A stretch of DNA of 64,000 nucleotides from NCBI RefSeq assembly GCF_004143485.2, contig NZ_ML974133.1, positions 62,001-126,000 on the forward strand, in the 5' to 3' direction. Position 1 is the first letter of the stretch. The number at the start of each line of letters is the position of its first letter. The notes under the pieces are model-generated. The model ran no database searches, was not told where the DNA came from, and saw only the letters and a list, made by a program, of their open reading frames with translations. This document shows positions 47,101 to 54,901 of this stretch, piece after piece. Made by a program: the position numbers and the translations under genes. Source of the DNA: Halorussus amylolyticus (GTDB lineage Archaea; Halobacteriota; Halobacteria; Halobacteriales; Haladaptataceae).

Positions 47101-47525
47101 GACTGGACGAGCGCGCCGTGGGCCGCACCGCGCGCGGCCGACTGAATCTGGCGGACGTTCGCGGTCTGGCTCTGGGTCGCCGCCTCGACCGCGCCCTCGA
47201 CCGCGGCGCGGCGCTTCTCGGGTTCGACGGTCGCGCCCGACTCACGTGCGAGGAGTGCACCCTCTATCGCGCCGCGAGTCGCGGCCTGCCGTCGCTGATT
47301 CTCGTTCGCCTGATTGCTGCCCTGCGCGGCACTCTCGCCGCGAATCTCGGCGGTCTGCGTTTCGGCTAGCACTTCGGGACCGTCAATCGCGGCCCCCGCG
47401 CGCTCGGCCGCCGACGAGTCGGCGGCGCTCGGGGTCCGGTCGGCCGGTACCGCGCCGACTGCCGCGCCCGACGTTACGAGCAGGCCGACGACGAGGACGG
47501 TCACTGCGTGTCCGATTGTTGGCAT
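44169..47525 (-). CDS. Giant exported repeat protein: 23-residue QIQ/GA repeats plus two DUF7282-like domains
   Basis: This 1118-residue protein has a signal peptide (1-25). Residues 123 to about 530 hold some sixteen repeats of 23 residues (three of 26), consensus NVxQIQxAAxGAxxGxxxQxQ. Thr/Glu-rich linkers at about 575-670, 800-915 and 1030-1090 separate two near-identical beta domains (about 675-790 and 915-1030). These share GGFVALYDG, VGASEYLEPGEYEDVPVELD and VLLSVPHRDTD, a DUF7282-like domain. A short C-terminal membrane segment with RSR anchors it. It is extracellular by design; the repeat region could be a fibre, adhesin or filament. ATG 47525 is chosen because the longer frame lacks a signal peptide. 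It stands alone, with family 2 copy F2 upstream. Confidence 0.85.
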   Translation of the reverse strand: MPTIGHAVTVLVVGLLVTSGAAVGAVPADRTPSAADSSAAERAGAAIDGPEVLAETQTAEIRGESAAQGSNQANENQRRQAATRGAIEGALLARESGATVEPEKRRAAVEGAVEAATQSQTANVRQIQSAARGAAHGALVQSQDANVEQVQVAAQGATAGPIQQDQTANVRQIQGAAYGASHGALAQRQKASVEQIQSAAQGASHGAAKSAAENDVDHLGKIQEAAQGAAYGSLDQRQKVAVEQIQAAARGASDGALVQTQRADVKQVQVAALGAAKGGVKKSKRPDKTESACKGAAAGAVSQTQQVTIEQIQVAATGAATGAVVQTQEVNVDQIQSAARGAARGALVQVTVVQVQIVNIVQIQVAAQGAAQGAVRSAVQNQVVNVRQVQAAANGAAKGGIVQSQTVNVRQIQAATQGGAYGSLVQSQEANVAQIQAASQGASHGALRSAIQNQVVNVRQIQAASQGAATGGISQSQVANVQQIQAASQGAAAGTVVQIQEVNIQQIQVISLGSASGAAQAAAEEGVEEVGQIRTAARQGATQASDALAENPDISPEELKETASESSSQVEEVTTTETATPETTTVAETTTAEETTTVAETTTAEETTTAEETTTTEETTTVEETTTAEETTVEETTTAEETTTVEQTTGVEETTAEETTTAEETTEPEPDVPDVASVVFEDKSAENGDVDVDSVALPEGGFVALYDGDGEFVGASEYLEPGEYEDVPVELDEDLDGEQVLLSVPHRDTDDDETYDFAETGGEEDFPYLDETDELISDAAIVAFDGEGVETTTAELPTTVEQTTVEETTVEETTAEETTIEETTAEETTIEETTAEETTVEETTILPDETTTIEGTTTAEATEVEETTGIGVETTTVDEVTVAETTTAEVEPTTVRETTTTAEVTTTAEATTTAEAEFANVTFENQTADDEVVIESVFVPDGGFVALYDGETEFVGASEYLEPGEYEDVPVELDEDLTGEQVLLSVPHRDTDEDEAFSYPEDEDVDIPYLNETDELVFDTAVVDFGGEEAATTTAALPTTEEGDGVVVDETTENVFDDETTEEDEIDDETPEEDGVGDETTAVDETTAASSDRVPASATDLGALLGFGAAAVLFGRSR

Positions 47526-47748
47526 GGGTCTCTTACGCACGCACATCGGCTCCGGATTTGAACCCCGAGAACGGTTGATTCCGTTCGCGGGATTAGGCCG
47601 GGCCGACTCGGTTTTCAGCCGTCGATACCGCGGATTAACGCTCGTTACTCGGCGGCGCGTCGGGCGGTCATCGGCGCATCCGGCGGGACTGGGCAGGTGA
47701 CACATCTGGCGGGGAATCGACCAGTGGACCACTCTGTGGGGTGGGAAT

Positions 47749-47865
47749 GAAAGGGGCCGTCTGCTCGCGTTCATTTCAGTCGCCTCAGCGACCCCTATCC
47801 GCGCCGGTGCGGTGCGGTGAGGCGCGGATATGTCGCTGAGCGACCGCGAGCGGGCGGGGGCTTTC
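47749..47865 (+). repeat. Family 2 TIR/hairpin element, copy F2
   Basis: This 117-bp element has ends GAAAGGGGCCG and CGGGCGGGGGCTTTC. A central stem runs from 47779-47805 to 47821-47844 and includes TATCCGCGCC pairing with GGCGCGGATA, where F1 has TATTTCCGCGC pairing with GCGCGGAAATA. TGGGAATGA precedes the left end, matching TGGGACTGA beside F1. It lies between the giant repeat gene and the presenilin-like gene. Confidence 0.75.
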
Positions 47866-48014
47866 TATATCCTTTCAATTCTGTTATTCCTACTTCAGAG
47901 CAGTCGAGACCATTCAAAACCACTCCAAAAGACGCCAACGACTTCGAACACAAATCACACCGCCCACCACTCGAATCCACAACCGCAAAGTCCGAGGGCT
48001 GTGAGGTCTCCGGC

Positions 48015-49043
48015 ATGAAAGACAGAACGCGCGTGTTCGCGGCGACCGGATTCACCGTCGCGCTGTTTCTCCTTGTCCAACTCGGCGCGCTCGCGCTGGT
48101 CGAACCGTTCCAGCAGGCGGGCTACCAGCAGGTCGAGAACCCCTCGGACCCCACGAACAGCCTCGTCTATCTCGTCGCCATACTCGTGATGACCGCCATC
48201 ATGCTCGCCATCATCAAGTTCGAGGTGGACTGGCTCCTCCGGGGCGGCATCATCCTCACGACCGGCCTGCTGTCGTGGTACGTCTTCTCGGTCGTGGTCC
48301 CGCCGGTCGTCACCGCCACGGTCGGGGGCGCACCGGTGAACGTCCTCGCAGTCGGGGCCGCCGCGGCCGTCGCGCTCGCGCTGGTGGTCCACCCCGAGTG
48401 GTACGTCATCGACGGCGCGGGCGTCGTCATCGGCGCGGGCGCGGCCGGACTGTTCGGCATCAGTTTCGGCCTGCTCCCCGCGATTCTCCTGCTCGCCGTC
48501 CTCGCAATCTACGACGCCATCAGCGTCTACGGCACCGAGCACATGCTGACGCTGGCCTCCGGCGTGATGGACCTCAAGATTCCGGTCGTCCTCGTGATTC
48601 CGCTCACGCTCTCGTACTCGTTTCTCGACGAGGACGAATCGAACGAGACGGAGGATGGAGATGAGGCGGGCGAGTCGGAAGACCGCGAGGAAGCGGAAAC
48701 GGTCGCGGAAGAATTTGAGAACCACGACGAGGCCGAGCGCCCCGAAATCACCGACCGGGACGCCTTCTTCGTCGGTCTTGGCGACGCGGTGATGCCCTCG
48801 GTGATGGTCGCCAGCGCGGCGTTCTTCGCGCCCCCCGAATCGCTCGTCTCGGGCATCGCGCTCAATCTCCCCGCGCTGACCTCGATTATCGGGACGATGG
48901 CGGGCCTGCTCGTCCTGATGTGGATGGTGGCGAAGGGCCGCGCCCACGCCGGACTCCCGCTGCTCAACGGTGGCGCAATCGGCGGGTATCTCGTGGGAGC
49001 TTTGGCGAGCGGAATGACGCTCACGGCGGCGTTGGGACTGTAG
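48015..49043 (+). CDS. Presenilin-like intramembrane aspartyl protease (A22 family)
   Basis: This 342-residue membrane protein has nine predicted helices. The catalytic aspartates are D167 in IYDAISVYG and D257 in [10 protein letters not shown] (GxGD). The C-terminal AGLPLLNGG (315-317) is the PAL-like motif. An acidic Glu/Asp-rich loop (205-245) separates helices 6 and 7, as in archaeal presenilin homologues. It cleaves membrane-spanning peptides; natural substrates are unknown. ATG 48015 begins the family N-terminus. The frame is open upstream to 47817 through the 3' part of element F2. The 190 bp after F2 carry AT-rich promoter-like sequence. Confidence 0.93.
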   Translation: MKDRTRVFAATGFTVALFLLVQLGALALVEPFQQAGYQQVENPSDPTNSLVYLVAILVMTAIMLAIIKFEVDWLLRGGIILTTGLLSWYVFSVVVPPVVTATVGGAPVNVLAVGAAAAVALALVVHPEWYVIDGAGVVIGAGAAGLFGISFGLLPAILLLAVLAIYDAISVYGTEHMLTLASGVMDLKIPVVLVIPLTLSYSFLDEDESNETEDGDEAGESEDREEAETVAEEFENHDEAERPEITDRDAFFVGLGDAVMPSVMVASAAFFAPPESLVSGIALNLPALTSIIGTMAGLLVLMWMVAKGRAHAGLPLLNGGAIGGYLVGALASGMTLTAALGL

Positions 49044-49149
49044 CTCGATTTCGTCGTTTTCGCTCGTTTTCGTTCGACCCGACAGCCGACACTCGGCCCC
49101 GAGTGCCGACTCCGCAACGTTTAACTACCGAGTCATAACACTAGGTGGT

Positions 49150-50076
49150 ATGTCGTTCGACGGATTCAGCGACGTGGACGAAGCACAGGTCACCAACGCG
49201 ATTACGGACGCGTGGAGCGAGGAGTTCCTCGGTCGAACCGACACCGACGTACTCGTGGTCGGCGGCGGTCCCTCGGGATTGATGGCCGCGAAGGAACTGG
49301 CGAGTCGGGGGGTCGAAGTCACCGTCGTCGAGAAGAACAACTACCTCGGCGGCGGCTTCTGGCTCGGGGGCTTCCTGATGAACAAACTCACCGTTCGCGA
49401 CCCCGCCCACGAGGTCCTCGACGACCTCGGCGTTCCGTACGAGGCCAGCGACGAGGCCGACGGTCTCTACGTCGCCGACGGCCCGCACGCCTGCTCGGCG
49501 CTCATCGAGGCGACGTGCGACGCCGGGGCCGCCATCCAGAACATGACCGAGTTCACCGACGTCGTGGTCAGGGAGGACCACCGGGTCGCGGGCATCGTGA
49601 TGAACTGGACGCCGGTCCACGCGCTCCCGCGCGAACTCACCTGCGTGGACCCGATTTCGGTCGAGTCCGACCTCGTCATCGACGCGACCGGTCACGACGC
49701 CGTGGTGGTGTCGAAGCTACAGGAGCGCGGCGTCGTCTCGGCCCCCGGCATCGAACACGCCGACGAACACAACACCGGGATGGACGCCTCGGGCGACGAC
49801 GAGTACGGCGCGCCCGGCCACGACTCGCCCGGTCACGACTCGATGTGGGTCAACGAGAGCGAGGACGCCGTGGTCGAACAGACCGGTCTCGTCCACGACG
49901 GACTCGTCGCGACGGGTCTCGCGACCGCGACCACCCACGGGCTTCCGCGGATGGGGCCGACTTTCGGCGCGATGCTCCTGTCGGGCAAGCGCGCGGCCCA
50001 GTGCGCGCTCGACGAACTCGACGCCGACGCCCCCGCCGTGTCGCTGACCCGGACGCCCGCCGCTGGCGACGACTGA
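49150..50076 (+). CDS. thi4: Thiamine thiazole synthase Thi4 (Cys type)
   Basis: This 308-residue FAD/NAD-fold enzyme makes the adenylated thiazole precursor of thiamine. [18 protein letters not shown] is the dinucleotide-binding motif and [14 protein letters not shown] a Thi4 signature. C165 in LTCVDP is at the position of the sulfur-donating cysteine of yeast Thi4 and the essential Cys165 of the Haloferax enzyme, so a single-turnover (suicide) mechanism is likely. It is followed by thiDN with a 1-nt gap. I see no TPP riboswitch in the 106-bp leader region. Confidence 0.95.
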   Translation: MSFDGFSDVDEAQVTNAITDAWSEEFLGRTDTDVLVVGGGPSGLMAAKELASRGVEVTVVEKNNYLGGGFWLGGFLMNKLTVRDPAHEVLDDLGVPYEASDEADGLYVADGPHACSALIEATCDAGAAIQNMTEFTDVVVREDHRVAGIVMNWTPVHALPRELTCVDPISVESDLVIDATGHDAVVVSKLQERGVVSAPGIEHADEHNTGMDASGDDEYGAPGHDSPGHDSMWVNESEDAVVEQTGLVHDGLVATGLATATTHGLPRMGPTFGAMLLSGKRAAQCALDELDADAPAVSLTRTPAAGDD

Positions 50077-50077
50077 G

Positions 50078-51436
50078 ATGTCGGGCGTTCCGGTCGCGCT
50101 GACCGTCGCCGGGTCCGACAGCGGTGGCGGCGCGGGCGTGCAGGCCGACCTCGCGACGATGACGGCCCGCGGCGTCCATGCTACGAGCGCGCTCACCGCC
50201 GTCACCGCCCAGAACACGACCGGCGTTCGAGCGAGCGAGGTGCTCGCTCCCGACCTCGTGACCGACCAGATAGACGCGGTCTTCGCAGATTTCGAGGTCG
50301 GGGCGGTCAAAACCGGGATGCTCGGCGACGACCGCGTGGTCGCGGTCGTCGCCGACGCGCTCGCGGGCGCCGACGTTCCGGTCGTCGCGGACCCCGTGGT
50401 CGTGGCCGAATCTGGCGACCGACTGCTCTCGCCTCGCGGGGTCGAGCGCGTCCGCGAAGCCCTCCTGCCCGCGGCGTCGCTGGTCACGCCGAACGTTCCC
50501 GAAGCCGAATTCCTCGCTGACCTCACCATCGACGGCCCCGACGACGCCCGAGAGGCGGGTCGTCGGCTCTGCGAACTGGGTGCCGATGCCGCCCTCGTCA
50601 CCGGCGGCCACTTCGAGGGCGACCCCGCGGACGTGCTGGTGGCCGACTCGGGAGACCGGACCACTTCGACCCGGACGTTCCGCGCCGACCGCGTGCCCGA
50701 CGCCGCGACCCACGGGAGCGGATGCACGCTCTCGGCGGCTATCGCGGCCGAACTCGCCCGCGGTACGGAACTCCCGGCGGCCGTCGAACGCGCCGAGCGC
50801 CACATCGACCGCGCGATTCGGTGCGGCCGCGAAGTCGGGTCGGGAGTCGGACCGGTCGAACACCTCGCGCCGACGAAGGCCGCCGCGGGGTCCGCGGCGG
50901 CCTGCGACGCCGTCCGGGAAGTCGTCCGGGAATTCGAGCGCCGGAACGTCTCGCGCCTGCTTCCGGAGGTCGGAACGAACGTCGCGGTCGCGCCCGACTG
51001 CGCGGTCGAACCCTCGGACGTGGTGGCGGTCGAAGGCCGGATACACCGAGTCTCCGCCGGTTCCTCGGGCGACGTGACCAGAGCGACCGGCGGGGTCGCC
51101 CCCGGTGCGTCCGACCACGTCGCCCGGTTCCTGCTCGGAATCCGCGAGACCGACCGCGGAATCTCGGCGGCCTGTAACGTCCGGGCCGACGAGGAGGTGG
51201 TCGCCGAGGTCCGCGACCGGTGGGAAACCGTGACGGTTGACCGTGCGAACGAACCCGAAGACGCCGACGGGACGATGGACTGGGTCGCGCGGGAAGCGAT
51301 GGCGGGCCGGGAGTCGGCACCCGACGCGGTGGTGGACGGCGGGGCCGTCGGTAAGGAGTCGATGATTCGAGTGGTGGCGGCCGACGCCGAGAGACTTGCC
51401 GAGAAAATCACTCGCCTCGCCGCCGAACTGGAGTGA
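50078..51436 (+). CDS. thiDN: ThiD-ThiN fusion: HMP/HMP-P kinase and thiamine-phosphate synthase
   Basis: In this 452-residue protein residues 1-260 are ThiD: VAGSDSGGGAGVQADLAT near the N-terminus, MTARGVHATSALTAVTAQNT, and DAATHGSGCTLSAAIAAEL as the kinase catalytic loop. Residues about 275-450 are ThiN, the archaeal thiamine-phosphate synthase replacing ThiE (LLPEVGTNVAVAPD, then GGVAPGASDHVARFLLGIRE). Together with Thi4 it covers joining of pyrimidine and thiazole halves. The operon is thi4-thiDN. Confidence 0.95.
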   Translation: MSGVPVALTVAGSDSGGGAGVQADLATMTARGVHATSALTAVTAQNTTGVRASEVLAPDLVTDQIDAVFADFEVGAVKTGMLGDDRVVAVVADALAGADVPVVADPVVVAESGDRLLSPRGVERVREALLPAASLVTPNVPEAEFLADLTIDGPDDAREAGRRLCELGADAALVTGGHFEGDPADVLVADSGDRTTSTRTFRADRVPDAATHGSGCTLSAAIAAELARGTELPAAVERAERHIDRAIRCGREVGSGVGPVEHLAPTKAAAGSAAACDAVREVVREFERRNVSRLLPEVGTNVAVAPDCAVEPSDVVAVEGRIHRVSAGSSGDVTRATGGVAPGASDHVARFLLGIRETDRGISAACNVRADEEVVAEVRDRWETVTVDRANEPEDADGTMDWVAREAMAGRESAPDAVVDGGAVGKESMIRVVAADAERLAEKITRLAAELE

Positions 51437-51579
51437 CCTCCGGCGACCTCCGCTCGCTCGACGGTCGTGCCATGTCATCACGAATGATTTGCGAACGACC
51501 ACCCACCCCTAGCTCGAACGACATACTCAAGTGCGAGTAAATATTTAGTAGAGCTATGAACTGGGAACATCCCCGAAAC

Positions 51580-51663
51580 ATGCCCAACGCACAGCACAAG
51601 AAAAAGGAGTCCAAGTCCGGAACCAGTTCGAACTTCATCGCGGCGATGATGCTCGCGGCCTGA
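51580..51663 (+). CDS. 27-codon small ORF with strong promoter
   Basis: ATG 51580 to TGA 51661-51663 encodes MPNAQHKKKESKSGTSSNFI then AAMMLAA: a basic head with a short hydrophobic end. A very AT-rich box (AAATATTTAG, 51538-51547) lies about 33 bp upstream, giving a short-leader transcript. An in-frame ATG at 51556 would add eight residues but would fall before the expected transcription start. A T-run follows the stop at 51693-51697. It is a plausible small-protein gene; no family is recognised. Confidence 0.45.
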   Translation: MPNAQHKKKESKSGTSSNFIAAMMLAA

Positions 51664-51743
51664 ACTCCGGAAAACACCTCGATTCCACGTCTCGATTTTT
51701 CAACGGTCACTCGAAGCCGAATCCGACTACCCCCAAGTCCCAA

Positions 51744-52742
51744 CTACCGCCCGGTCAGCGCCTCGCTCGCTGGCGCGAACGAGATGGTCGAACCGAGACC
51801 CTCGTCGGTCGCTTTCTCGTAGAGCATGTGTGCCGCCGCCACCGTCTCGATGCCCGTACCGCCGCTGTCGAACACCGTGATTTCGTCGTCTGACTCCCGG
51901 CCCGGCACCTTCCCGGCCACGACCTCGCCGAGTTCGGCGTAGACGTGGTCTTCGGAAATCGCGCCCGCTTCGACCGCCGCGAGGAACGACCCCGCATCTT
52001 GGGTCGCGCGGTCGCGGAGGTCCGGGACGTACTTCGCGCGCTCGATGGTCGTCACGTCGAGTTCCTGCTTCTTCGGGTGGTACTGACCCATCGCGGTGAC
52101 GTGAGTCCCGTCGGCGAGCAGGTCGCCGTCGAACACCGGGTCGCTCGCCGTGGTCGCGGTGATGACGATGTCGGCCTCCTCGATTGCGGCGGCGCTGGAG
52201 GCGACCGCGGCCACCGACGCGTCCAACTGCTCGTTCATCTCTCCGGCGAACGACTCGCGGGACTCCTTGGTCGGCGAGTACACCCAGACGCTTTGGAGGT
52301 CGCGGACGGCCGCGGCCGCCCGGAGTTGGCCCCGTGCCTGCGGACCGCTTCCGACGAGTCCGACCGTCTTGGCGTCGTCGCGGGCGAGCGCGTCGATGCC
52401 GACCGCGCCCGCCGCGCCGGTTTTGAAGGGGTTCATGCTCGCGCCGTCGAGGAGCGCGAGGGGTTCGCCGCTCTCGGCGTCGAACAGCGGCGTCATGAAC
52501 CACGCGTCCTGTGCGCCGAATCCGGCGGCGTACATGTACCCGCCCATCGCGCCCGTGTCGGGCAGGAGCGTCGAGTAGGTGGTGAGCATCCCCGGCGGGT
52601 CGGGGTTGGTGAGTCGCGTTCGCGGGTAGGCGGGCGCGCCCTCGCCGCGCTGGCGGTAGCCCTCGCGGACCGCATCGACGTACTCGGCTGGCGTCGCGAG
52701 TCCGGCCACGTCCTCGCTGGTCAGAAACAGCGCATCGGTCAT
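51744..52742 (-). CDS. Ornithine cyclodeaminase/mu-crystallin family dehydrogenase
   Basis: This 332-residue NAD(P)-dependent enzyme has ALFLTSEDVAGLATPAEYVD at the N-terminus, GLVGSGPQARGQLRA as the Rossmann motif and DIVITATTASDPVF. The central SGEPLALLDGASMNPFKTGA matches the family core, with D in the usual catalytic context. Members make proline from ornithine or reduce cyclic imino/amino acids (alanine dehydrogenase type in archaea). ATG 52742 gives the conserved start. The substrate is uncertain. Confidence 0.87.
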   Translation of the reverse strand: MTDALFLTSEDVAGLATPAEYVDAVREGYRQRGEGAPAYPRTRLTNPDPPGMLTTYSTLLPDTGAMGGYMYAAGFGAQDAWFMTPLFDAESGEPLALLDGASMNPFKTGAAGAVGIDALARDDAKTVGLVGSGPQARGQLRAAAAVRDLQSVWVYSPTKESRESFAGEMNEQLDASVAAVASSAAAIEEADIVITATTASDPVFDGDLLADGTHVTAMGQYHPKKQELDVTTIERAKYVPDLRDRATQDAGSFLAAVEAGAISEDHVYAELGEVVAGKVPGRESDDEITVFDSGGTGIETVAAAHMLYEKATDEGLGSTISFAPASEALTGR

Positions 52743-52883
52743 AAACGGCACAACACAGTCCAGCCTCAAATTTGTTGAGGCAGGGGCGAACGAGGGGTTC
52801 GGTCGCCGAGCGCGTCTCGGTGGAAAACCGACGCTTCGCCGGTGGCTGGTCCACTAGTCGAAGCTCGGTGGACCAATCTACTC

Positions 52884-53029
52884 GGCGCGCGCTGGCGCGG
52901 CGTGCGGTTTGCGCCGCGCCAAGGCGCGCGAGGGATGAGGACCACAAGGAAAGAGCGACCGAAGGGAGCGACTGACTGAGGACCGCAGTCGGTTGGGGAG
53001 GCGTGTGGCACTCATTTGTGACGTGCGAG
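52884..53029 (+). repeat. Family 1 hairpin element, copy D
   Basis: This is a complete copy: GGCGCGCGCTGGCGC, a hairpin 52894-52902 with 52912-52920 around T-GCGGTTT-G, GCGCGCGAGGGATGAG, CGCAGTCGGTTGGGGAGG and a GTGACGTGCGAG end. The segment AAGGAAAGAGCGACCGAAGG in the middle corresponds to GAGCGAACGAGCG in copy E. Confidence 0.8.
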
Positions 53030-53193
53030 AAGCCGTGATATCTGAAGAATCAGTGCTGTTGCACTCGGGGAAGTAACCGTCGTGGCGCTCGAAAAACGGA
53101 ATCGAAGCAGTCGAGAGAGCAGAGCCGGGGAGTTCGAAAAATCAGAAGAGAGCGGAAAACCGAGAAAGTAGTCCAGAAAACAGAAAAACCGAT

Positions 53194-53427
53194 TCAGTCG
53201 GCGGCTTCGAAGCCGGGCGATTCGGTCGCCGACTGGGTCGCGGGAGCCGCGGGCGTGTCGTCGACCGGACCGTTCACGAACAGCGCGTGGCCGATGAGAC
53301 CGACTGGGACGGTTGCAGCGACCGGAATCGCCGTGGTCATCGAAAAGCCGACAGCACTCAGCGCGGCGGCGATACCTATCAGCGAAAGCGGGATGAGTCC
53401 GAGGATGAGGTCGTAGTACCCAGTCAT
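53194..53427 (-). CDS. Small two-helix membrane protein
   Basis: In this 77-residue protein a short YYDLILGLIPLSLIGIAAAL helix and a second helix (MTTAIPVAATVPVGLIGHAL) are followed by a disordered Ala/Thr/Pro tail. Similar tiny membrane proteins are common in haloarchaea, but I cannot name the family. ATG 53427 follows a GAATTATATACCC box by about 25 nt. The 164 bp before its stop end (53030-53193) show no gene. Confidence 0.7.
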   Translation of the reverse strand: MTGYYDLILGLIPLSLIGIAAALSAVGFSMTTAIPVAATVPVGLIGHALFVNGPVDDTPAAPATQSATESPGFEAAD

Positions 53428-53805
53428 AATCTATTACATTATATGCGGCATGGGTATATAATTCTTTCCCGTACCTGAAACACTCGTTTTTGATAGGCGA
53501 ATTAGATGCATCTGATACCGTCTCTATAAGTTATGGGTACGGCACCAATGGGGTTTCGGAGGTACGAGGCCTACAAATAACTGTTAGCGGCGTTTCAGGC
53601 GTTCCGGAGTATTACTAATAGTAATTCGGTACTCGCGCCGAACGACGGCCACTTCGCCATTCGAGTCGGTGATTTGGCGTTTCGACCGCGACTGTCGCCC
53701 GTCGGATACGAACGGTCGGCTGACCACCTGACTCTGAATGTCTGTCTGATGCACGGCAGGAATGCGAGCCAGCAGGGCGACTCCCGCCGAACTGCTCGTC
53801 GTCGC
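53428..53805. other. AT-rich intergenic region
   Basis: It contains the promoter of the 77-residue membrane gene (TATA-like sequence at 53452-53462), a small palindrome ATTACT-AAT-AGTAAT near 53612-53626, and otherwise no ORF or motif that I can support. Confidence 0.5.
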
Positions 53806-54225
53806 CTACCGGAGGCCAGCGACCGCGCCGCGCCACGTCGAGAAGGAGAGGACGCCGACGCCGGTCACGACGAGCGCGAACGTCCACGGCGAACTCCCGT
53901 GGAAGTACGCGGTCGAGCGGAGCGCGAGACCGATTGGCGCGGCGACCAACCACGCGCCGACCGCCCGGAGAATCGACGTTCGAGCCGTGCGCGTCGCGCC
54001 CGGCGCGTACGCGCCGAGCGCGAGCGCCCCGACGACCCACCCCACGAGGAACGGCGCGATGGTGCCTGCGACCCGGCCCGGCATCGTAATCGGGTCCACC
54101 CCGTGGTTCAGCGACCCGAGAATGAGGAACCCGGCGAGTACCAGCAGGTCGCCGAGCGCGAGGCGGGCGGTCCCCGGCGAGCGGTCGAACCGCGACCCCA
54201 ACAGCGTGGTGACGGCGTTGCTCAT
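53806..54225 (-). CDS. DUF3054-type membrane protein
   Basis: This 139-residue protein has four membrane helices. The first carries ALGDLLVLAGFLILGSLNHG. TMPGRVAGTIAPFLVGWVVG and ILRAVGAWLVAAPIGLALRS follow in the DUF3054 pattern, a family of unknown function. ATG 54225 is the family start; the longer frame is a shadow of the next gene. It lies 23 nt downstream of the methyltransferase gene, likely in one transcript. Confidence 0.82.
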   Translation of the reverse strand: MSNAVTTLLGSRFDRSPGTARLALGDLLVLAGFLILGSLNHGVDPITMPGRVAGTIAPFLVGWVVGALALGAYAPGATRTARTSILRAVGAWLVAAPIGLALRSTAYFHGSSPWTFALVVTGVGVLSFSTWRGAVAGLR

Positions 54226-54248
54226 GCGTCGGTGTAGGGACCGGTTCG

Positions 54249-54833
54249 TTATGTGTTCCGCGGTACGCGCCCGACCACGGTGTACTCGTAGCCCTGCGCT
54301 CGGAATCGGGCGTCGAGTCCGGCCGCGCCCGCCCGACGCGCGAGGTCGTCGGGCGCGAAGAACGTCGAGTCGAATCCCCAGAGGTGTTCCCCGATTTCTC
54401 CGATTCGTCCCACCAGCGTCGTGGGGTCGATTTCCCGAATCACCAGCACGCCACCGGGTCGGAGGACGCGGGCGGCCTCCCGGATGGCTTCGTCGGGGTC
54501 GCCGAAGTGGTGGAGCGCGTCCATGATGAGAATCGCGTCTACGCTCTCGGGGTCGAACGGGAGGCGCGCGGCGTCGGCCCGGACCGCCTCGAACCCCTTT
54601 CGGCGAGCCTCGCGGGCCATTCCGGGCGCGGCGTCCACCACGATTCGGTCGGCGTCCTCGACGACGCCCGCGCCGCGCCCGGTGCCGCCGCCCACGTCGA
54701 GGACGCGCTCGATATCGCGCTCGGCGAACGCCAGTCCGGCCCGGATTTCCGTGGCGTCGGGCGTCGGTGCGAACCAGTCGTAGCGCCGTGCGAGTCGGTC
54801 GAACCACGCGGTGTCGCCGAGTGGGTGGCTCAT
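54249..54833 (-). CDS. Class I SAM-dependent methyltransferase (UbiE-like)
   Basis: In this 194-residue protein motif I is VLDVGGGTGRGAGVV (about 43-57), with ADAARLPFDPESVDAILIMD as motifs III-IV and VLRPGGVLVIREIDP as motif V. The N-terminal WFDRLARRYDWFAP is common in haloarchaeal methyltransferases of this group. ATG 54833 overlaps no other gene and diverges from the GNAT gene with a 68-bp spacer. The substrate is unknown. Confidence 0.85.
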   Translation of the reverse strand: MSHPLGDTAWFDRLARRYDWFAPTPDATEIRAGLAFAERDIERVLDVGGGTGRGAGVVEDADRIVVDAAPGMAREARRKGFEAVRADAARLPFDPESVDAILIMDALHHFGDPDEAIREAARVLRPGGVLVIREIDPTTLVGRIGEIGEHLWGFDSTFFAPDDLARRAGAAGLDARFRAQGYEYTVVGRVPRNT

Positions 54834-54901
54834 GTTCGGAGCCACGGCCCGAAGCCAGAAAAAGCCGAAGGGCAGTTGTCGGCCGGGACCCAAGCCCGGG
54901 C

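Noticed and set aside
49044-49149. Possible TPP riboswitch upstream of thi4
   Set aside because: The CUGAGA and other conserved aptamer cores are absent and the region is too short and unstructured for one.
51408-51743. Minus-strand ORF between thiDN and the ornithine cyclodeaminase-like gene
   Set aside because: It runs antisense through the strong AT-rich promoter and small plus-strand ORF, and its sequence has haphazard composition.
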